Source of the DNA: Luminiphilus sp.
Lineage (GTDB): Bacteria; Pseudomonadota; Gammaproteobacteria; Pseudomonadales; Halieaceae
Assembly: GCA_012270045.1 (NCBI GenBank)
Contig: JAAXJC010000178.1
Location: forward strand, 1-38,046
Direction: 5' to 3'
DNA length: 38,046 nucleotides
Below are positions 1-9,667 of this stretch, piece after piece. Position 1 is the stretch's first letter. Every line of letters starts with the position of its first letter. The position numbers were made by a program, and so were the translations under genes. The notes under the pieces are model-generated. The model worked only from the letters and a program-made list of their open reading frames with translations. It had not been told where the DNA came from and searched no databases.

Positions 1-626
1 TCAACCGCCCGGGTCATGGCCGCAATCACCTCGGCAATCGGTCCGTGACGGGTCCGCATCGCCGCTTTATTGACGATTAGCCGGGTACTGACGTCGGCGA
101 TGTGTTCTAGGGGCGTCATGCCATTTGCCCGCAGGGTATTGCCGGTATCCACAATATCAACGATCTCATCGGCCAGGTTCATCAACGGCGCCAACTCCAT
201 GGCGCCATAGAGTTTGATGACCTCGGCCTGGATGCCTCGGGCGGCATAGTGGCGCTGGGCAATCTGGACAAATTTGCTGGCCACGCGCAGCCTGCCCGGG
301 GCCGGCACGTGGTCCTCGAAACCTGCGGTCATCAGCCGGCATCGTGCAATGCCCAGGTCCAAGGGTTCATAGAGGCCCTGGGCACCATACTCCAGCAGCA
401 TATCCTTGCCGACGATGCCAATATCCGCCGCTCCGTGCCTGACATAGGTCGGCACGTCCGAGCCGCGCAGGATAACCAGGCGGATGCCGTCGGACTCTGA
501 CTCGAATACGAGTTTCCGGCTGTTGTTCACGTCCTCAAGGGGCGCCAAACCGGCTGCCCGCAGCAGCGGCAACGTTTCCTTGAGGATGCGCCCTTTGGTA
601 AGAGCCACTGTCAGCTGTTGTTTCAT
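1..626 (-). CDS. hisG: ATP phosphoribosyltransferase, short form (partial)
   Basis: Catalyses the first step of histidine synthesis, joining ATP to PRPP. The reverse strand from ATG at 626 opens with [20 protein letters not shown] and continues through [25 protein letters not shown] and the PRPP-binding stretch [13 protein letters not shown]. About 208 codons are visible with no stop, so the 3' end lies just beyond the left edge. The sequence follows the Pseudomonas-type short HisG of about 210 residues, so few codons should be missing. Short HisG normally needs the regulatory partner HisZ, which is not in this window. A GGTGGAG element lies upstream of the ATG, 23 bp after the murA stop, and murA-hisG is a common gammaproteobacterial order. 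Confidence 0.93.
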   Translation of the reverse strand, partial: MKQQLTVALTKGRILKETLPLLRAAGLAPLEDVNNSRKLVFESESDGIRLVILRGSDVPTYVRHGAADIGIVGKDMLLEYGAQGLYEPLDLGIARCRLMTAGFEDHVPAPGRLRVASKFVQIAQRHYAARGIQAEVIKLYGAMELAPLMNLADEIVDIVDTGNTLRANGMTPLEHIADVSTRLIVNKAAMRTRHGPIAEVIAAMTRAV

Positions 627-649
627 CGCCAAACCCGTCAGCTCCACCA

Positions 650-1921
<1,272 letters not shown>

Positions 1922-2155
1922 TCAGCTCTGGGCCTCTCCCGGGGTCAGTGCCCGGATGTTGACGGCATGTATGGTGCCGGCGGCTATAGCCGCCGATAAA
2001 GGTGCATAGACCCGCTGCTGCCTGGCCACCGGCCGGACACCCTCAAAGCCAGCGGAAATTACCGTGACGGTGTAGTGCCCTCCTTCCAGCGCCACCTCGA
2101 CGCTGGCATCCGGAAATGCGGCCGCCACCAAATCCCTGACTTTACTCGCCTCCAC
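1922..2155 (-). CDS. ibaG: BolA family protein IbaG
   Basis: Small BolA-like protein, thought to act with monothiol glutaredoxins in iron-sulfur or redox signalling. I place the start at GTG 2155 (77 aa, first residues VEASKVRDLV) because GAGGGAGGA lies 5 nt upstream. An in-frame upstream start at 2206 would add 17 basic residues unlike the family. The fold signature is visible: LVAAAFPDASVEV, then GGHYTVTVISAGFEG, then RQQRVYAPLSAAIAAGTIHAV, with the conserved His near the C-terminus. Its first 14 bp overlap the end of mlaC, suggesting translational coupling. In E. coli the gene lies between mlaB and murA; here mlaB is absent and it follows mlaC directly. Confidence 0.9.
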   Translation of the reverse strand: MEASKVRDLVAAAFPDASVEVALEGGHYTVTVISAGFEGVRPVARQQRVYAPLSAAIAAGTIHAVNIRALTPGEAQS

Positions 2156-2864
2156 GGTATTCCTCCCTCGCCTCTGACTGGATGCGGCTGTCATCCCAGT
2201 TGGCAATCACGATATCGAGGTCGCCACCTGCCTCATCGGCAGCGGCTTCAAACTGCCCCCGGTAAATCTCACCCAGGTTGATATTTTCAATAATCAGGTT
2301 GCGCAACTTCCAACTGCCATCGCGATACTGCCCCATCTGGTACTTGACGGTGTAGACCTTCCCGTCCTCACCCGACACCAGTTGGGTCACCGAGGCAACT
2401 CGGCTGCTGTTGGGGGAAAAATCGGGGTCGCCCAACGCAACCCCCTCCCCGCCGAAGGCGAGTAAGCCACGCCTGTAGGAGCGCACCATGCCCACCCGCA
2501 GCACATCGGTGAACTTGTCAAGCTGCTCCCTCAACCGTTGTTGTTCGGCCTTGTCCAGACTTCGATACCGCTCGGCACTGGCATAACTCCCCATCACCCC
2601 CCTGGCGAAGCCTCGAAAATCCACCACACGGTCCAGTTCCTCGCCCACTCCATTGATGTAGCGATCGGGATCATCCTCGAAATAGTCGGGGGCTTCCCGT
2701 ACCAGGGCCATGATTCTGTCAGTGGCCTGGGCCACCACTTCCCGGGGGCCAGCGGGCTCGACCGGCTGCTGGGCCGAAGCCACCTCGGCCCACACCAACA
2801 TCAGGACCCAGATCGTAAAACCGGTTGGGGCAATCCAATTCCGTTGTATTAATCCCCTGATCAT
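2142..2864 (-). CDS. mlaC: Phospholipid-binding protein MlaC
   Basis: Periplasmic shuttle of the Mla pathway, which carries phospholipids between the outer-membrane MlaA complex and the inner-membrane MlaFEDB ABC transporter. I choose ATG 2864 (240 aa) because GGAG lies 6 nt upstream; in-frame ATGs at 2870 and 2876 and a longer reading to 2954 lack such a site. A signal peptide is clear: a short basic start, the core FTIWVLMLVWAEV, and ASA as a likely cleavage site. The mature part matches the Tol_Ttg2/MlaC family: FRGFARGVMG, YRSLDKAEQQRL, KYQMGQYRDGSWKLRNLIIENINL. Upstream lies yrbG on the other strand, with no mlaF, mlaE or mlaD in between, and mlaB is missing downstream. MlaC therefore stands without its usual transporter genes. 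Confidence 0.9.
   Translation of the reverse strand: MIRGLIQRNWIAPTGFTIWVLMLVWAEVASAQQPVEPAGPREVVAQATDRIMALVREAPDYFEDDPDRYINGVGEELDRVVDFRGFARGVMGSYASAERYRSLDKAEQQRLREQLDKFTDVLRVGMVRSYRRGLLAFGGEGVALGDPDFSPNSSRVASVTQLVSGEDGKVYTVKYQMGQYRDGSWKLRNLIIENINLGEIYRGQFEAAADEAGGDLDIVIANWDDSRIQSEAREEYRGGE
2161..2169 (-). promoter_or_regulatory. Ribosome binding site of ibaG
   Basis: On the minus strand this reads GAGGGAGGA, ending 5 nt before GTG 2155. It lies inside the 3' end of mlaC and decides the ibaG start in favour of the GTG over the upstream in-frame start. Confidence 0.7.
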
Positions 2865-2870
2865 CAGCAT

Positions 2871-2874
2871 CTCC
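2871..2874 (-). promoter_or_regulatory. Ribosome binding site of mlaC
   Basis: GGAG on the minus strand, 6 nt before ATG 2864. It selects this start over the overlapping in-frame ATGs just upstream. Confidence 0.5.
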
Positions 2875-2953
2875 ATTGACTGTGCAGCATTAGGATACAA
2901 TTGGCGGCTGCCGCGCCGAGCCGGCCTGGAACTCCCCAGACCGGCACGCATCA

Positions 2954-2972
2954 TAACCGATATGCACGGTTA
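2954..2972. promoter_or_regulatory. Inverted repeat in the mlaC-yrbG divergent region
   Basis: TAACCG-atatgca-CGGTTA is a perfect 6-bp dyad around a 7-bp centre, lying between the divergent mlaC and yrbG genes. It has the size of a dimeric repressor operator, or could form a short hairpin. No T-run follows, so it does not look like a terminator. I recognise no regulator for it. Confidence 0.25.
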
Positions 2973-3028
2973 AGGTGTCGGCAGACGGGGCCACGCTGCA
3001 CCGGCTTTGAAGCATTAAGGGAACCCGT

Positions 3029-3994
3029 ATGGTTTTGGATTTCGTAGTCATCGTTGTCGGGTTGCTGGCGCTGGTCTGGAGTGCTGACCAGTTCGTGGAG
3101 GGGGCTGCCGCCATCGCAGGCAGTGTCGGCATGCCGCCGCTCTTGATCGGCATGACCATTGTTTCGGTCGGCACATCTGCGCCCGAAATACTGGTTTCAC
3201 TGATGGCGGCGATTGCGGGCTCCGGAGAGTTGGCTGTTGGCAATGCCCTGGGATCAAACATCGCCAACATCGGCCTGGTGTTGGGCATTACCCTGCTGAT
3301 ATCGCCGATATTGGTCGGGCGTACAACGGCGTTTATAGACCTCCCCATCCTGATCGGCGTCATCATACTTTGTGGGGTGTCACTGGCTGACGCCGTTCTG
3401 TCGATAGTCGACGCCTCTCTGTTAATGGGAGCGCTGGTCCTCTATTTGCTGCGCATTGGCAGTCACCTGCGCCGACCCGACCCGAACGACACGCCACCGG
3501 AATTACCCACCATGCCGCTGGCGCGGGCGTTGGGCGCCTTCCTGATAGGTCTCATCATTCTGATAGCGAGCTCCCGCGCCCTGGTCTGGGCCTCGGTTAA
3601 TGTCGCCCAGGGCTTTGGGGTTTCCGAACTGCTAATAGGCCTTACCATCGTGGCCTTCGGGACCAGCCTGCCGGAACTGGCAGCATCGGTTGTCAGCGCC
3701 CTTCGCGGGCACGCCGACATTGCGATCGGTGCTGTGGTCGGTTCAAATATGTTCAACCTGCTGATCGTGCTGGCGCTGCCCGGGTTCTTCGAGACCTTAC
3801 AGCTCTCTATTCACGATATTCAGCGGGATTTGGGTGCAGTGATGATCTCCACAGTCATCCTGACCTTGCTGATATGGATTGGCTGGCGCGGGGCAGATAA
3901 CAAGGCGCGGTTGGGGCGGTCGGCCGGCGGCGTATTCCTTGCCCTGTATGTGTTTTACTACCTATGGTTATTCCATGACATCCCCCAGGCTTAA
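3029..3994 (+). CDS. yrbG: Calcium/sodium antiporter, YrbG family
   Basis: Inner-membrane exchanger of the K+-dependent Na+/Ca2+ exchanger-related family. The 321-residue protein is almost entirely hydrophobic with two inverted Na_Ca_ex repeats. The signature alpha repeats are visible as GMTIVSVGTSAPEILVS (about residues 41-57) and GLTIVAFGTSLPELAASV (about 204-221), with GNALGSNIANIG and GAVVGSNMFNLL following. A polar loop near residues 147-162 separates the halves. The gene heads a plus-strand run with kdsD only 6 bp downstream, as in E. coli, and is divergent from mlaC. Its physiological substrate in such bacteria is not well settled. Confidence 0.93.
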   Translation: MVLDFVVIVVGLLALVWSADQFVEGAAAIAGSVGMPPLLIGMTIVSVGTSAPEILVSLMAAIAGSGELAVGNALGSNIANIGLVLGITLLISPILVGRTTAFIDLPILIGVIILCGVSLADAVLSIVDASLLMGALVLYLLRIGSHLRRPDPNDTPPELPTMPLARALGAFLIGLIILIASSRALVWASVNVAQGFGVSELLIGLTIVAFGTSLPELAASVVSALRGHADIAIGAVVGSNMFNLLIVLALPGFFETLQLSIHDIQRDLGAVMISTVILTLLIWIGWRGADNKARLGRSAGGVFLALYVFYYLWLFHDIPQA

Positions 3995-4000
3995 TCCCCC

Positions 4001-4969
4001 ATGCTTGACCACGACACACTGCTGACATCCGCCGCACGTACACTCCGACTGGAAAGCAAAGCGGTGGCAGATGTCGCGGCGGACCTGGACGCCTCGTTTG
4101 CCGAGGCTTGCAAATTGATCCTCGCCACCGAAGGCCGGGTCATCGTCACCGGGATGGGAAAGTCGGGGCACATCGCAAGCAAAATTGCGGCCACCCTTGC
4201 CAGCACCGGAACACCGGCCTTTTTTGTACACCCGGGTGAAGCGTCCCATGGCGACATGGGCATGATCACCGTCAGGGATACTGTCCTCGCCCTTTCCAAC
4301 AGCGGCACCACGCCAGAATTGCTGACCCTGCTGCCGCTGTTGAAACGGCTGGGTGTGAGGCTGGTCAGCATGACAGGCCGCCGGGACTCGACCCTTGCGG
4401 AAGCATCGGACGTCCATATTCATGTTGGGGTCGCCGAAGAAGCCTGTCCACTTGATTTGGCTCCCACATCCAGCACCACCGCCGCGTTGGCCATGGGTGA
4501 TGCGTTGGCCATAGCGCTGCTGGAAAGCCGGGGGTTTACCGAGGAAGACTTTGCCTTTTCCCATCCCGGGGGTGCGCTGGGCAAACGGTTGCTGCTGCGG
4601 GTTGAGGACCTGATGGTCAAAGGCAATGACATACCCATGGTCAGTTCCAGCGCCACCCTGGCTGAGGCACTGATGGAGATCACTGCCAAAGGCCTGGGCA
4701 TGACGGTAGTGGCTGAGCAAGGCAAGTTACTGGGCATCTTCACCGATGGAGATCTCCGCCGGGCGCTGGAGGAGCGGCCCGACATTAACTCGGTACCCAT
4801 CCAATCATTGATGACTGTGGGGGCCAAAACACTGCCTGCGGGGCATCTGGCCGCCGAGGCGATGCATATCATGGAACAGAGCAGGATCACCTCCATTGTG
4901 GTCATGGATGGCGATGCCATAGCAGGCGTCGTTCACTTGATGGCCCTGCTGCGTGCGGGCATCAACTAA
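4001..4969 (+). CDS. kdsD: Arabinose-5-phosphate isomerase
   Basis: Interconverts D-ribulose 5-phosphate and D-arabinose 5-phosphate, the first step toward Kdo for LPS. The 322-residue protein has an N-terminal SIS sugar-isomerase domain (about 35-170), with VIVTGMGKSGHIASKIAATL, FFVHPGEASHGDMGMI and LALSNSGTTPELL. Two CBS domains follow (about 200-322), with LMVKGNDIPMV, LGIFTDGDLRRAL and ITSIVVMDGDAIAGVVH. Length and domain order match the family. Its stop TAA shares its last base with the kdsC ATG (TAATG), implying translational coupling. Confidence 0.97.
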   Translation: MLDHDTLLTSAARTLRLESKAVADVAADLDASFAEACKLILATEGRVIVTGMGKSGHIASKIAATLASTGTPAFFVHPGEASHGDMGMITVRDTVLALSNSGTTPELLTLLPLLKRLGVRLVSMTGRRDSTLAEASDVHIHVGVAEEACPLDLAPTSSTTAALAMGDALAIALLESRGFTEEDFAFSHPGGALGKRLLLRVEDLMVKGNDIPMVSSSATLAEALMEITAKGLGMTVVAEQGKLLGIFTDGDLRRALEERPDINSVPIQSLMTVGAKTLPAGHLAAEAMHIMEQSRITSIVVMDGDAIAGVVHLMALLRAGIN

Positions 4970-5493
4970 TGGCAGCCCTTGCTGACATGGCGGCTGCCAT
5001 CCGGCTTGCAGCTTTGGATGTGGATGGCGTGTTGACCGATGGCAAGGTGACCTACGACAGCGAGGGACGTGAGACCAAATCCTTCGACATCAAGGACGGT
5101 CTCGGGATCAAACTGCTGCAGCGGGTGGGTATACAGGTGGCGATCATAACCGGCCGTCAATCCACCATGGTGGAACGGCGCGCGGCGGAACTGGGTATCA
5201 CCATCATTGTGCAGGGTCGGGAAGATAAACTCGCGGCCGTGAACGAGTTGGCCGGGCAACTGCAGGTATCCCTGGATGAAGTTGCCTACATGGGCGACGA
5301 CTTGCCGGATCTGGCCGCCATTCAGGCCTGTGGTCATGGCGCCTGCCCCGCCGACGCTGCATCTCCGGTTCTGGCGGCGGCTGACTGGGTAGCTTCGTGT
5401 GCAGGGGGTACAGGCGCCGTACGTGAGTGGGCCGAAGCCATTTTGGAAGCCAGAGGTGACTGGCCAGACCTGCTCGGTAGTTTTCAATTGTGA
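4969..5493 (+). CDS. kdsC: 3-deoxy-D-manno-octulosonate 8-phosphate phosphatase
   Basis: Dephosphorylates Kdo-8-phosphate to Kdo. It is a small HAD phosphatase of 174 residues with no cap domain, the usual size. Motif I is DVDGVLTDG with nucleophile Asp17 and acid/base Asp19, motif II is AIITGRQS, and motif III is YMGDDLPDL. It starts on the last base of kdsD and its TGA stop overlaps the lptC GTG. The order kdsD-kdsC-lptC is conserved. Confidence 0.96.
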   Translation: MAALADMAAAIRLAALDVDGVLTDGKVTYDSEGRETKSFDIKDGLGIKLLQRVGIQVAIITGRQSTMVERRAAELGITIIVQGREDKLAAVNELAGQLQVSLDEVAYMGDDLPDLAAIQACGHGACPADAASPVLAAADWVASCAGGTGAVREWAEAILEARGDWPDLLGSFQL

Positions 5494-6032
5494 AGCTGAC
5501 ATTCTCCTCCCTGGTATTGCTCGCCACAGCGGCTTTTTTCTGGATCACCATCGGTCAGGGAGACTCGGTGCTGCCGCTGCCAGAGGACAGTTCGGGAACA
5601 TGGACAGAAAGTTACCTCGATGGTGCGGAGCGATGGAGTTATGACGAGACCGGCCACCGCAATCAACACCTGACCCTGGGCACGGCAAAAACCTACCACG
5701 GCGATCCGGTCACCTACCTCAACGACCTGGTGTTCTCGGGCCCGGATGACAAGGGGCGGTACTGGGAAATGTCCGCGCAGGAAGGCCGGCTACGTCCCGG
5801 TGCCCAAGAACTTATTTTGAGCAAGGGTGTCAAAGTCCATGATCGCGGCGGCGAGGCGACATTGACAACACCTCGCCTGCGTCTGCTGCTCGCTGAAGAA
5901 CGAGCCGTCAACGACGTGCGGGTCAGGCTGACAACAAAGGACAGCATCACCACCGCCAGGGGCATGGATATCGATCTGAAGTCCGGAACAGCGCGACTGC
6001 TGCGTGACGTCGAGACCAACTATGGGAATTAA
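5490..6032 (+). CDS. lptC: LPS export system protein LptC
   Basis: Bitopic inner-membrane component of the Lpt bridge that receives LPS from LptB2FG and hands it to LptA. The start is GTG 5490 in a GTGA overlap with the kdsC stop. The 180 residues comprise one N-terminal membrane segment (about 5-22, FSSLVLLATAAFFWITIG) and a periplasmic beta-jellyroll domain with LNDLVFSGPDDKGRYWEMSA and GMDIDLKSGTARLLRDVET. Sequence similarity within this family is low, so the name rests on fold-like features, length and its place between kdsC and lptA. Confidence 0.9.
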   Translation: MKLTFSSLVLLATAAFFWITIGQGDSVLPLPEDSSGTWTESYLDGAERWSYDETGHRNQHLTLGTAKTYHGDPVTYLNDLVFSGPDDKGRYWEMSAQEGRLRPGAQELILSKGVKVHDRGGEATLTTPRLRLLLAEERAVNDVRVRLTTKDSITTARGMDIDLKSGTARLLRDVETNYGN

Positions 6033-6567
6033 CATCAAACCCTTGCTGCGGATGGCAGTGTCCGGACTGCTGATGTGGGCCGTGTGCCCCATTGCAAACG
6101 CCCTTCCCGAAGATCGGAACCAACCCATACGTATTACTGCGGACTCCGCCATCCGGGATGAGCGACTGGGTGAAACCCGATACATGGGCTCGGTTGAACT
6201 GACCCAGGGTTCCCTGCGCATCACAGCCGACACACTGACACTGCGAAACGGCGACAGTGAGACCCAGATCATCACGGCCACGGGCTCTCCGGCATCGCTG
6301 CGGCAAACACCAGAGGCTGACAGCCCTGCGGTTGAGGCCACCGCGGGCAGGATCGAGTACGACCAGGGCGCTGATACGGTAACCCTGACCCAGGACGCCC
6401 GCATTGAGCAGGATGGAGCCATAGTGACGGGCGCTGTCATTGACTACGTATTGGGTGAGCAACGGGTGACGGCGTCAGGCACATCCGAGGCTCAGGAAAA
6501 CTCGCAGCGGGTCGAGATGATTATTCCCCCACGCGCCATTGAACGGTCGGAAAATTCGGAAAACTGA
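6022..6567 (+). CDS. lptA: LPS transport periplasmic protein LptA
   Basis: Soluble periplasmic subunit that oligomerises into the LPS bridge. I prefer ATG 6022 (181 aa), which gives a normal signal peptide: MGINIKP, core [17 protein letters not shown], cleavage after ANA. GTG 6004 would add six residues in the same frame. The mature OstA-like domain contains [39 protein letters not shown] and [20 protein letters not shown]. The gene overlaps lptC by 11 bp and lies 2 bp before lptB. Confidence 0.92.
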   Translation: MGINIKPLLRMAVSGLLMWAVCPIANALPEDRNQPIRITADSAIRDERLGETRYMGSVELTQGSLRITADTLTLRNGDSETQIITATGSPASLRQTPEADSPAVEATAGRIEYDQGADTVTLTQDARIEQDGAIVTGAVIDYVLGEQRVTASGTSEAQENSQRVEMIIPPRAIERSENSEN

Positions 6568-6569
6568 CA

Positions 6570-7298
6570 ATGCCCAGCACCTTGTCTGCGAAAAATCTGG
6601 CCAAGGCCTATAAAGGCCGACCGGTGGTGAAGGATGTCTCGCTGGACGTTCATGCGGGCGAGATTGTCGGCCTGCTGGGTCCCAATGGCGCTGGAAAAAC
6701 CACCTGTTTTTATATGATTTTGGGCCTGGTCAAGGCTGATTCTGGAGATGTCTACCTGGACCAACAGAATCTGACCCGCCTCCCTATCCATCAGCGAGCC
6801 CGGGCCGGGATCGGGTACCTACCCCAGGAGGCGTCGATTTTTCGTAAGCTGTCAGTGAGGGACAACCTGCTGGCCATCCTGGAAACACGCAAGGACCTGA
6901 GCAAAACCGAGCGCCAGGACACCTGCCTGAGCCTGTTACAAGAATTCAGCGTCAGTCATTTACAGGATTCCATGGGGCAGGCGCTGTCCGGAGGCGAACG
7001 ACGCCGGGTGGAGATCGCGAGGGCACTGGCCCTAGAACCCGATTTCGTGTTGCTCGATGAGCCCTTCGCGGGCGTCGATCCCATTTCCATCAACGATATC
7101 AAAGCCATCATCAAACACCTGCAACAGCGTGGCATTGGCGTACTGATTACCGACCACAACGTCAGGGAAACCCTCGATATTTGTGAGCGCGCCTACATCG
7201 TCGGAGAGGGTCACGTCATTGCCTCAGGGGAGCCCGATACCGTACTGGCCGATGCCAAGGTCCGGGCTGTCTATTTGGGAGACAGCTTCACGTTGTAG
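6570..7298 (+). CDS. lptB: LPS export ABC transporter ATP-binding protein LptB
   Basis: ATPase of the LptB2FG transporter that extracts LPS from the inner membrane. It is 242 residues, as usual. Walker A is GPNGAGKTT (37-45), the Q-loop is [10 protein letters not shown], the signature LSGGERRR begins at 139, Walker B with catalytic Glu is FVLLDEP (159-165), and the switch is [11 protein letters not shown]. LptF and LptG are not in this window, as is normal since they are usually encoded elsewhere. The stop is TAG. About 165 bp follow before rpoN. Confidence 0.97.
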   Translation: MPSTLSAKNLAKAYKGRPVVKDVSLDVHAGEIVGLLGPNGAGKTTCFYMILGLVKADSGDVYLDQQNLTRLPIHQRARAGIGYLPQEASIFRKLSVRDNLLAILETRKDLSKTERQDTCLSLLQEFSVSHLQDSMGQALSGGERRRVEIARALALEPDFVLLDEPFAGVDPISINDIKAIIKHLQQRGIGVLITDHNVRETLDICERAYIVGEGHVIASGEPDTVLADAKVRAVYLGDSFTL

Positions 7299-7394
7299 AC
7301 GCAGCCAGCGTCTCGGAAACCGTCCAGGACGGGCCCAAAGCCTTACCCCATCACGGGCTGCCCGGCTCCCAGTATGCAATTAATGCGCCAATCA

Positions 7395-7424
7395 TTGCGG
7401 GAACCTGTGGGGCGAGGCTAAACT
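7395..7424 (+). promoter_or_regulatory. Possible sigma-70 promoter for rpoN
   Basis: TTGCGG, an 18-bp spacer and TAAACT lie about 40 bp before the rpoN start in the largest gap of this gene run (7299-7464). The -35 matches only three consensus positions and the -10 four, so this is weak. The remainder of the gap shows no gene or strong hairpin that I can see. Confidence 0.2.
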
Positions 7425-7464
7425 GAAGCCTGTCGCGCTGTAGTTTGCGTCCGCGAGAGGTGTA

Positions 7465-8886
7465 ATGAAGCAGTCACTGCAATTGAAAATGGGCCAGTCG
7501 CTGGCGCTCACGCCCCAGCTACAGCAGGCCATCAAGCTATTGCAACTGAGCACGCTGGATTTACAGCAAGCGATCGAGGAAACCCTCGAGACCAATCCCC
7601 TGCTGGAGCGCGAAGAAGACGAACAGCCGCTGGAGCCCCGATCGGACTCGGAGGTGGACTTTACCGAGGCGACGCCGGAGGGTGACATCGGTGATGAACT
7701 CCCGGTCGATACCCGATGGGAAGATTTAATCCCATCCTCTGCACCACCCGCCTCCGGCACTGACGGTGAGGGAGGCCAGTTCGCCGAGCGCGATACCGAA
7801 CCAGAGACGCTGCAGGACCAACTCCTCTGGCAGTTGAATCTGACCCGATTCTCCGAGACTGACTTCGCCATCGCACGGGCCTTCATCGACGCAGTGGACG
7901 CCAATGGCAGGCTCACCCAAAACCCCGAGGAAATACTGGAAGCCCTGCGCCTGCCCGAGATCGAAATTGAAGAGGTGCTCGCGGTACTGCACCGGCTGCA
8001 GCACTTCGAACCTACCGGCGTGTTTGCCGCGGATCTGCGCGAGTGCCTGCTGCTGCAGCTGCGGCAAATGGACGCCGACACACCCCATCGCAATACCGCT
8101 GGCGCCATCGTCAACAGACACCTGGACAGCGTGGCCACGGCAGACCCACGGCAGCTGTCCAGGCGACTGCGAACAACACCCGAAGACATCCTGGGCGCCC
8201 TACAGCTGATTCGGTCACTCGATCCCACTCCGGGTCTGTCTGTCGGTGACGACACCACCGAATACATCGTTCCCGATGTGTTCGTGAAACGCAGCAACGG
8301 CCACTGGCGGGTAGAGCTGAACCCCGACATTGCGCCAAGACTGCGCATCAATTCCCTGTACGCGGACCTGGTGAAAAAGGGCGGATCGGCCAGCGACAAA
8401 AGCTACGTACAGGATAATTTGCAGGAGGCGAAAGTCTTTATGAAAAGCCTGCAGAATCGCAACGAGACCCTGCTCAAGGTCGCCAGCAAAATAGTCGAGC
8501 ATCAGAGGGAGTTTCTCGAACACGGAGAGGAGGCAATGCGGCCGTTGATCCTCGCTGATATCGCCCAGCAGATCGACATGCATGAATCGACCGTGTCCCG
8601 GGCCACAACCCGCAAGTATATGCACACCCCCCGGGGCATCCATGAACTGAAATTCTTTTTCTCCAGCCATGTGGCCACTACTGAGGGCGGCGAATGTTCA
8701 TCGACTGCAATCAAAGCCCTGATCCGCAAGCTGGTGCAGGGAGAGGATGTTAAAAAGCCACTGAGCGACAACAAGCTCTGCTCTCTCCTGGAAGACCAGG
8801 GCGTCATCGTCGCCCGCCGCACGGTCGCCAAGTACCGGGAGCAGCTGCATATTCCCCCGTCCAATGAAAGAAAGCGGCTGGTCTAA
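7465..8886 (+). CDS. rpoN: RNA polymerase sigma-54 factor
   Basis: Alternative sigma factor for -24/-12 promoters that need AAA+ activators. The 473 residues show the Gln/Leu-rich activator-interacting region I (MKQSLQLKMGQSLALTPQLQ to about residue 50), an acidic linker (about 55-115), the core-binding domain, and the DNA-binding C-terminus with the HTH around HESTVSRATTRKYMHTPRG. The RpoN box is intact as ARRTVAKYRE (450-459). The downstream genes hpf, ptsN, rapZ and ptsO are its standard partners. Confidence 0.97.
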   Translation: MKQSLQLKMGQSLALTPQLQQAIKLLQLSTLDLQQAIEETLETNPLLEREEDEQPLEPRSDSEVDFTEATPEGDIGDELPVDTRWEDLIPSSAPPASGTDGEGGQFAERDTEPETLQDQLLWQLNLTRFSETDFAIARAFIDAVDANGRLTQNPEEILEALRLPEIEIEEVLAVLHRLQHFEPTGVFAADLRECLLLQLRQMDADTPHRNTAGAIVNRHLDSVATADPRQLSRRLRTTPEDILGALQLIRSLDPTPGLSVGDDTTEYIVPDVFVKRSNGHWRVELNPDIAPRLRINSLYADLVKKGGSASDKSYVQDNLQEAKVFMKSLQNRNETLLKVASKIVEHQREFLEHGEEAMRPLILADIAQQIDMHESTVSRATTRKYMHTPRGIHELKFFFSSHVATTEGGECSSTAIKALIRKLVQGEDVKKPLSDNKLCSLLEDQGVIVARRTVAKYREQLHIPPSNERKRLV

Positions 8887-8921
8887 CAAAGCAGACCGGC
8901 CTGAAGCAAAGAGGAAAAACC

Positions 8922-9209
8922 ATGCAATTGACAGTGAGTGGACACCATATCGATGTAACCGACGGCCTTCGTAAACACGTTGAGGACAAATTTGAAAAGC
9001 TGCAGCGGCATATCGATCACATAACGAATGTTGACGTGACTCTGGTAGTGGAAAAGGCCAGTCACAAAGCCGAGGCCAACCTGCATGTCTCCGGAGCAGA
9101 TCTGTTTGCCTCCGCCGAAAGCGATGATATGTACGCAGCGATCGACGCCCTGGCAGACAAACTTGACCGCCAGATAATCAAACACAAGGAAAAGCAGAGA
9201 GGTCACTAG
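8922..9209 (+). CDS. hpf: Ribosome hibernation promoting factor, short form
   Basis: Binds the 30S decoding region and promotes inactive 100S ribosome dimers in stationary phase. At 95 residues it is the short gammaproteobacterial HPF with no C-terminal dimerisation domain. It starts MQLTVSGHHIDVTDGLRKHV and contains KFEKLQRHIDHITNVDV and DMYAAIDALADKLDRQIIKH, the beta-alpha-beta-beta-beta-alpha pattern of the YhbH/HPF family. AGAGGA lies 6 nt upstream of the ATG. It lies 35 bp after rpoN and 3 bp before ptsN. Confidence 0.94.
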   Translation: MQLTVSGHHIDVTDGLRKHVEDKFEKLQRHIDHITNVDVTLVVEKASHKAEANLHVSGADLFASAESDDMYAAIDALADKLDRQIIKHKEKQRGH

Positions 9210-9212
9210 ACC

Positions 9213-9665
9213 ATGCCGATTCAGAATCTGCTCAATCCCCAGCGTGTGCTGTGCCAACTGGATGCCGTGAGCAAGAAGCGGGTCCTGGAATTGGTCGCAG
9301 AACAGGTGGCGGGGACGGAGCAGACGCTGGATGAAGACCAGGTGTACACCAGTCTGCTGGAGCGCGAGCGACTGGGCAGCACAGCACTGGGGTATGGCGT
9401 CGCCGTGCCCCATTGTCGGGTCAGCGGCCTGGAGCAACCGCTGGGTTGTCTGGTCACGCTTGCGGAAGCGATAGATTATGACGCTCCAGATGGTGAGCCC
9501 GTTGATCTACTGTTTGTCCTGCTGGTACCCCCGGATGCCACCCAGGAACATCTGGACTTGCTCGCAGATATCGCCCGCCGGTTTTCCAACCCCAGCTACT
9601 GCCACGGCCTTCGGGGCGCCCAGGGAGCTGAGCAGCTACTGAACTCGGCGCTGGCGGCCGCTTAA
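9213..9665 (+). CDS. ptsN: Nitrogen-regulatory PTS enzyme IIA
   Basis: Phosphoryl acceptor at the end of the PtsP-NPr-EIIA(Ntr) relay, which tunes potassium transport, envelope stress and nitrogen-linked regulation. The 150 residues form one PTS_EIIA_2 domain: the LLERERLGSTALGYGVAVPH motif carries the phosphorylated His67. VDLLFVLLVPPDATQEHLDLLADIAR is the typical second half. It belongs to the rpoN-hpf-ptsN-rapZ-ptsO block, 3 bp after hpf and 2 bp before rapZ. Confidence 0.95.
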   Translation: MPIQNLLNPQRVLCQLDAVSKKRVLELVAEQVAGTEQTLDEDQVYTSLLERERLGSTALGYGVAVPHCRVSGLEQPLGCLVTLAEAIDYDAPDGEPVDLLFVLLVPPDATQEHLDLLADIARRFSNPSYCHGLRGAQGAEQLLNSALAAA

Positions 9666-9667
9666 GC

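Noticed and set aside
3968-4720. A 250-codon minus-strand open frame across kdsD
   Set aside because: It mirrors kdsD, is rich in Gln, Gly and His in a pattern typical of antisense frames, and matches no family I know.
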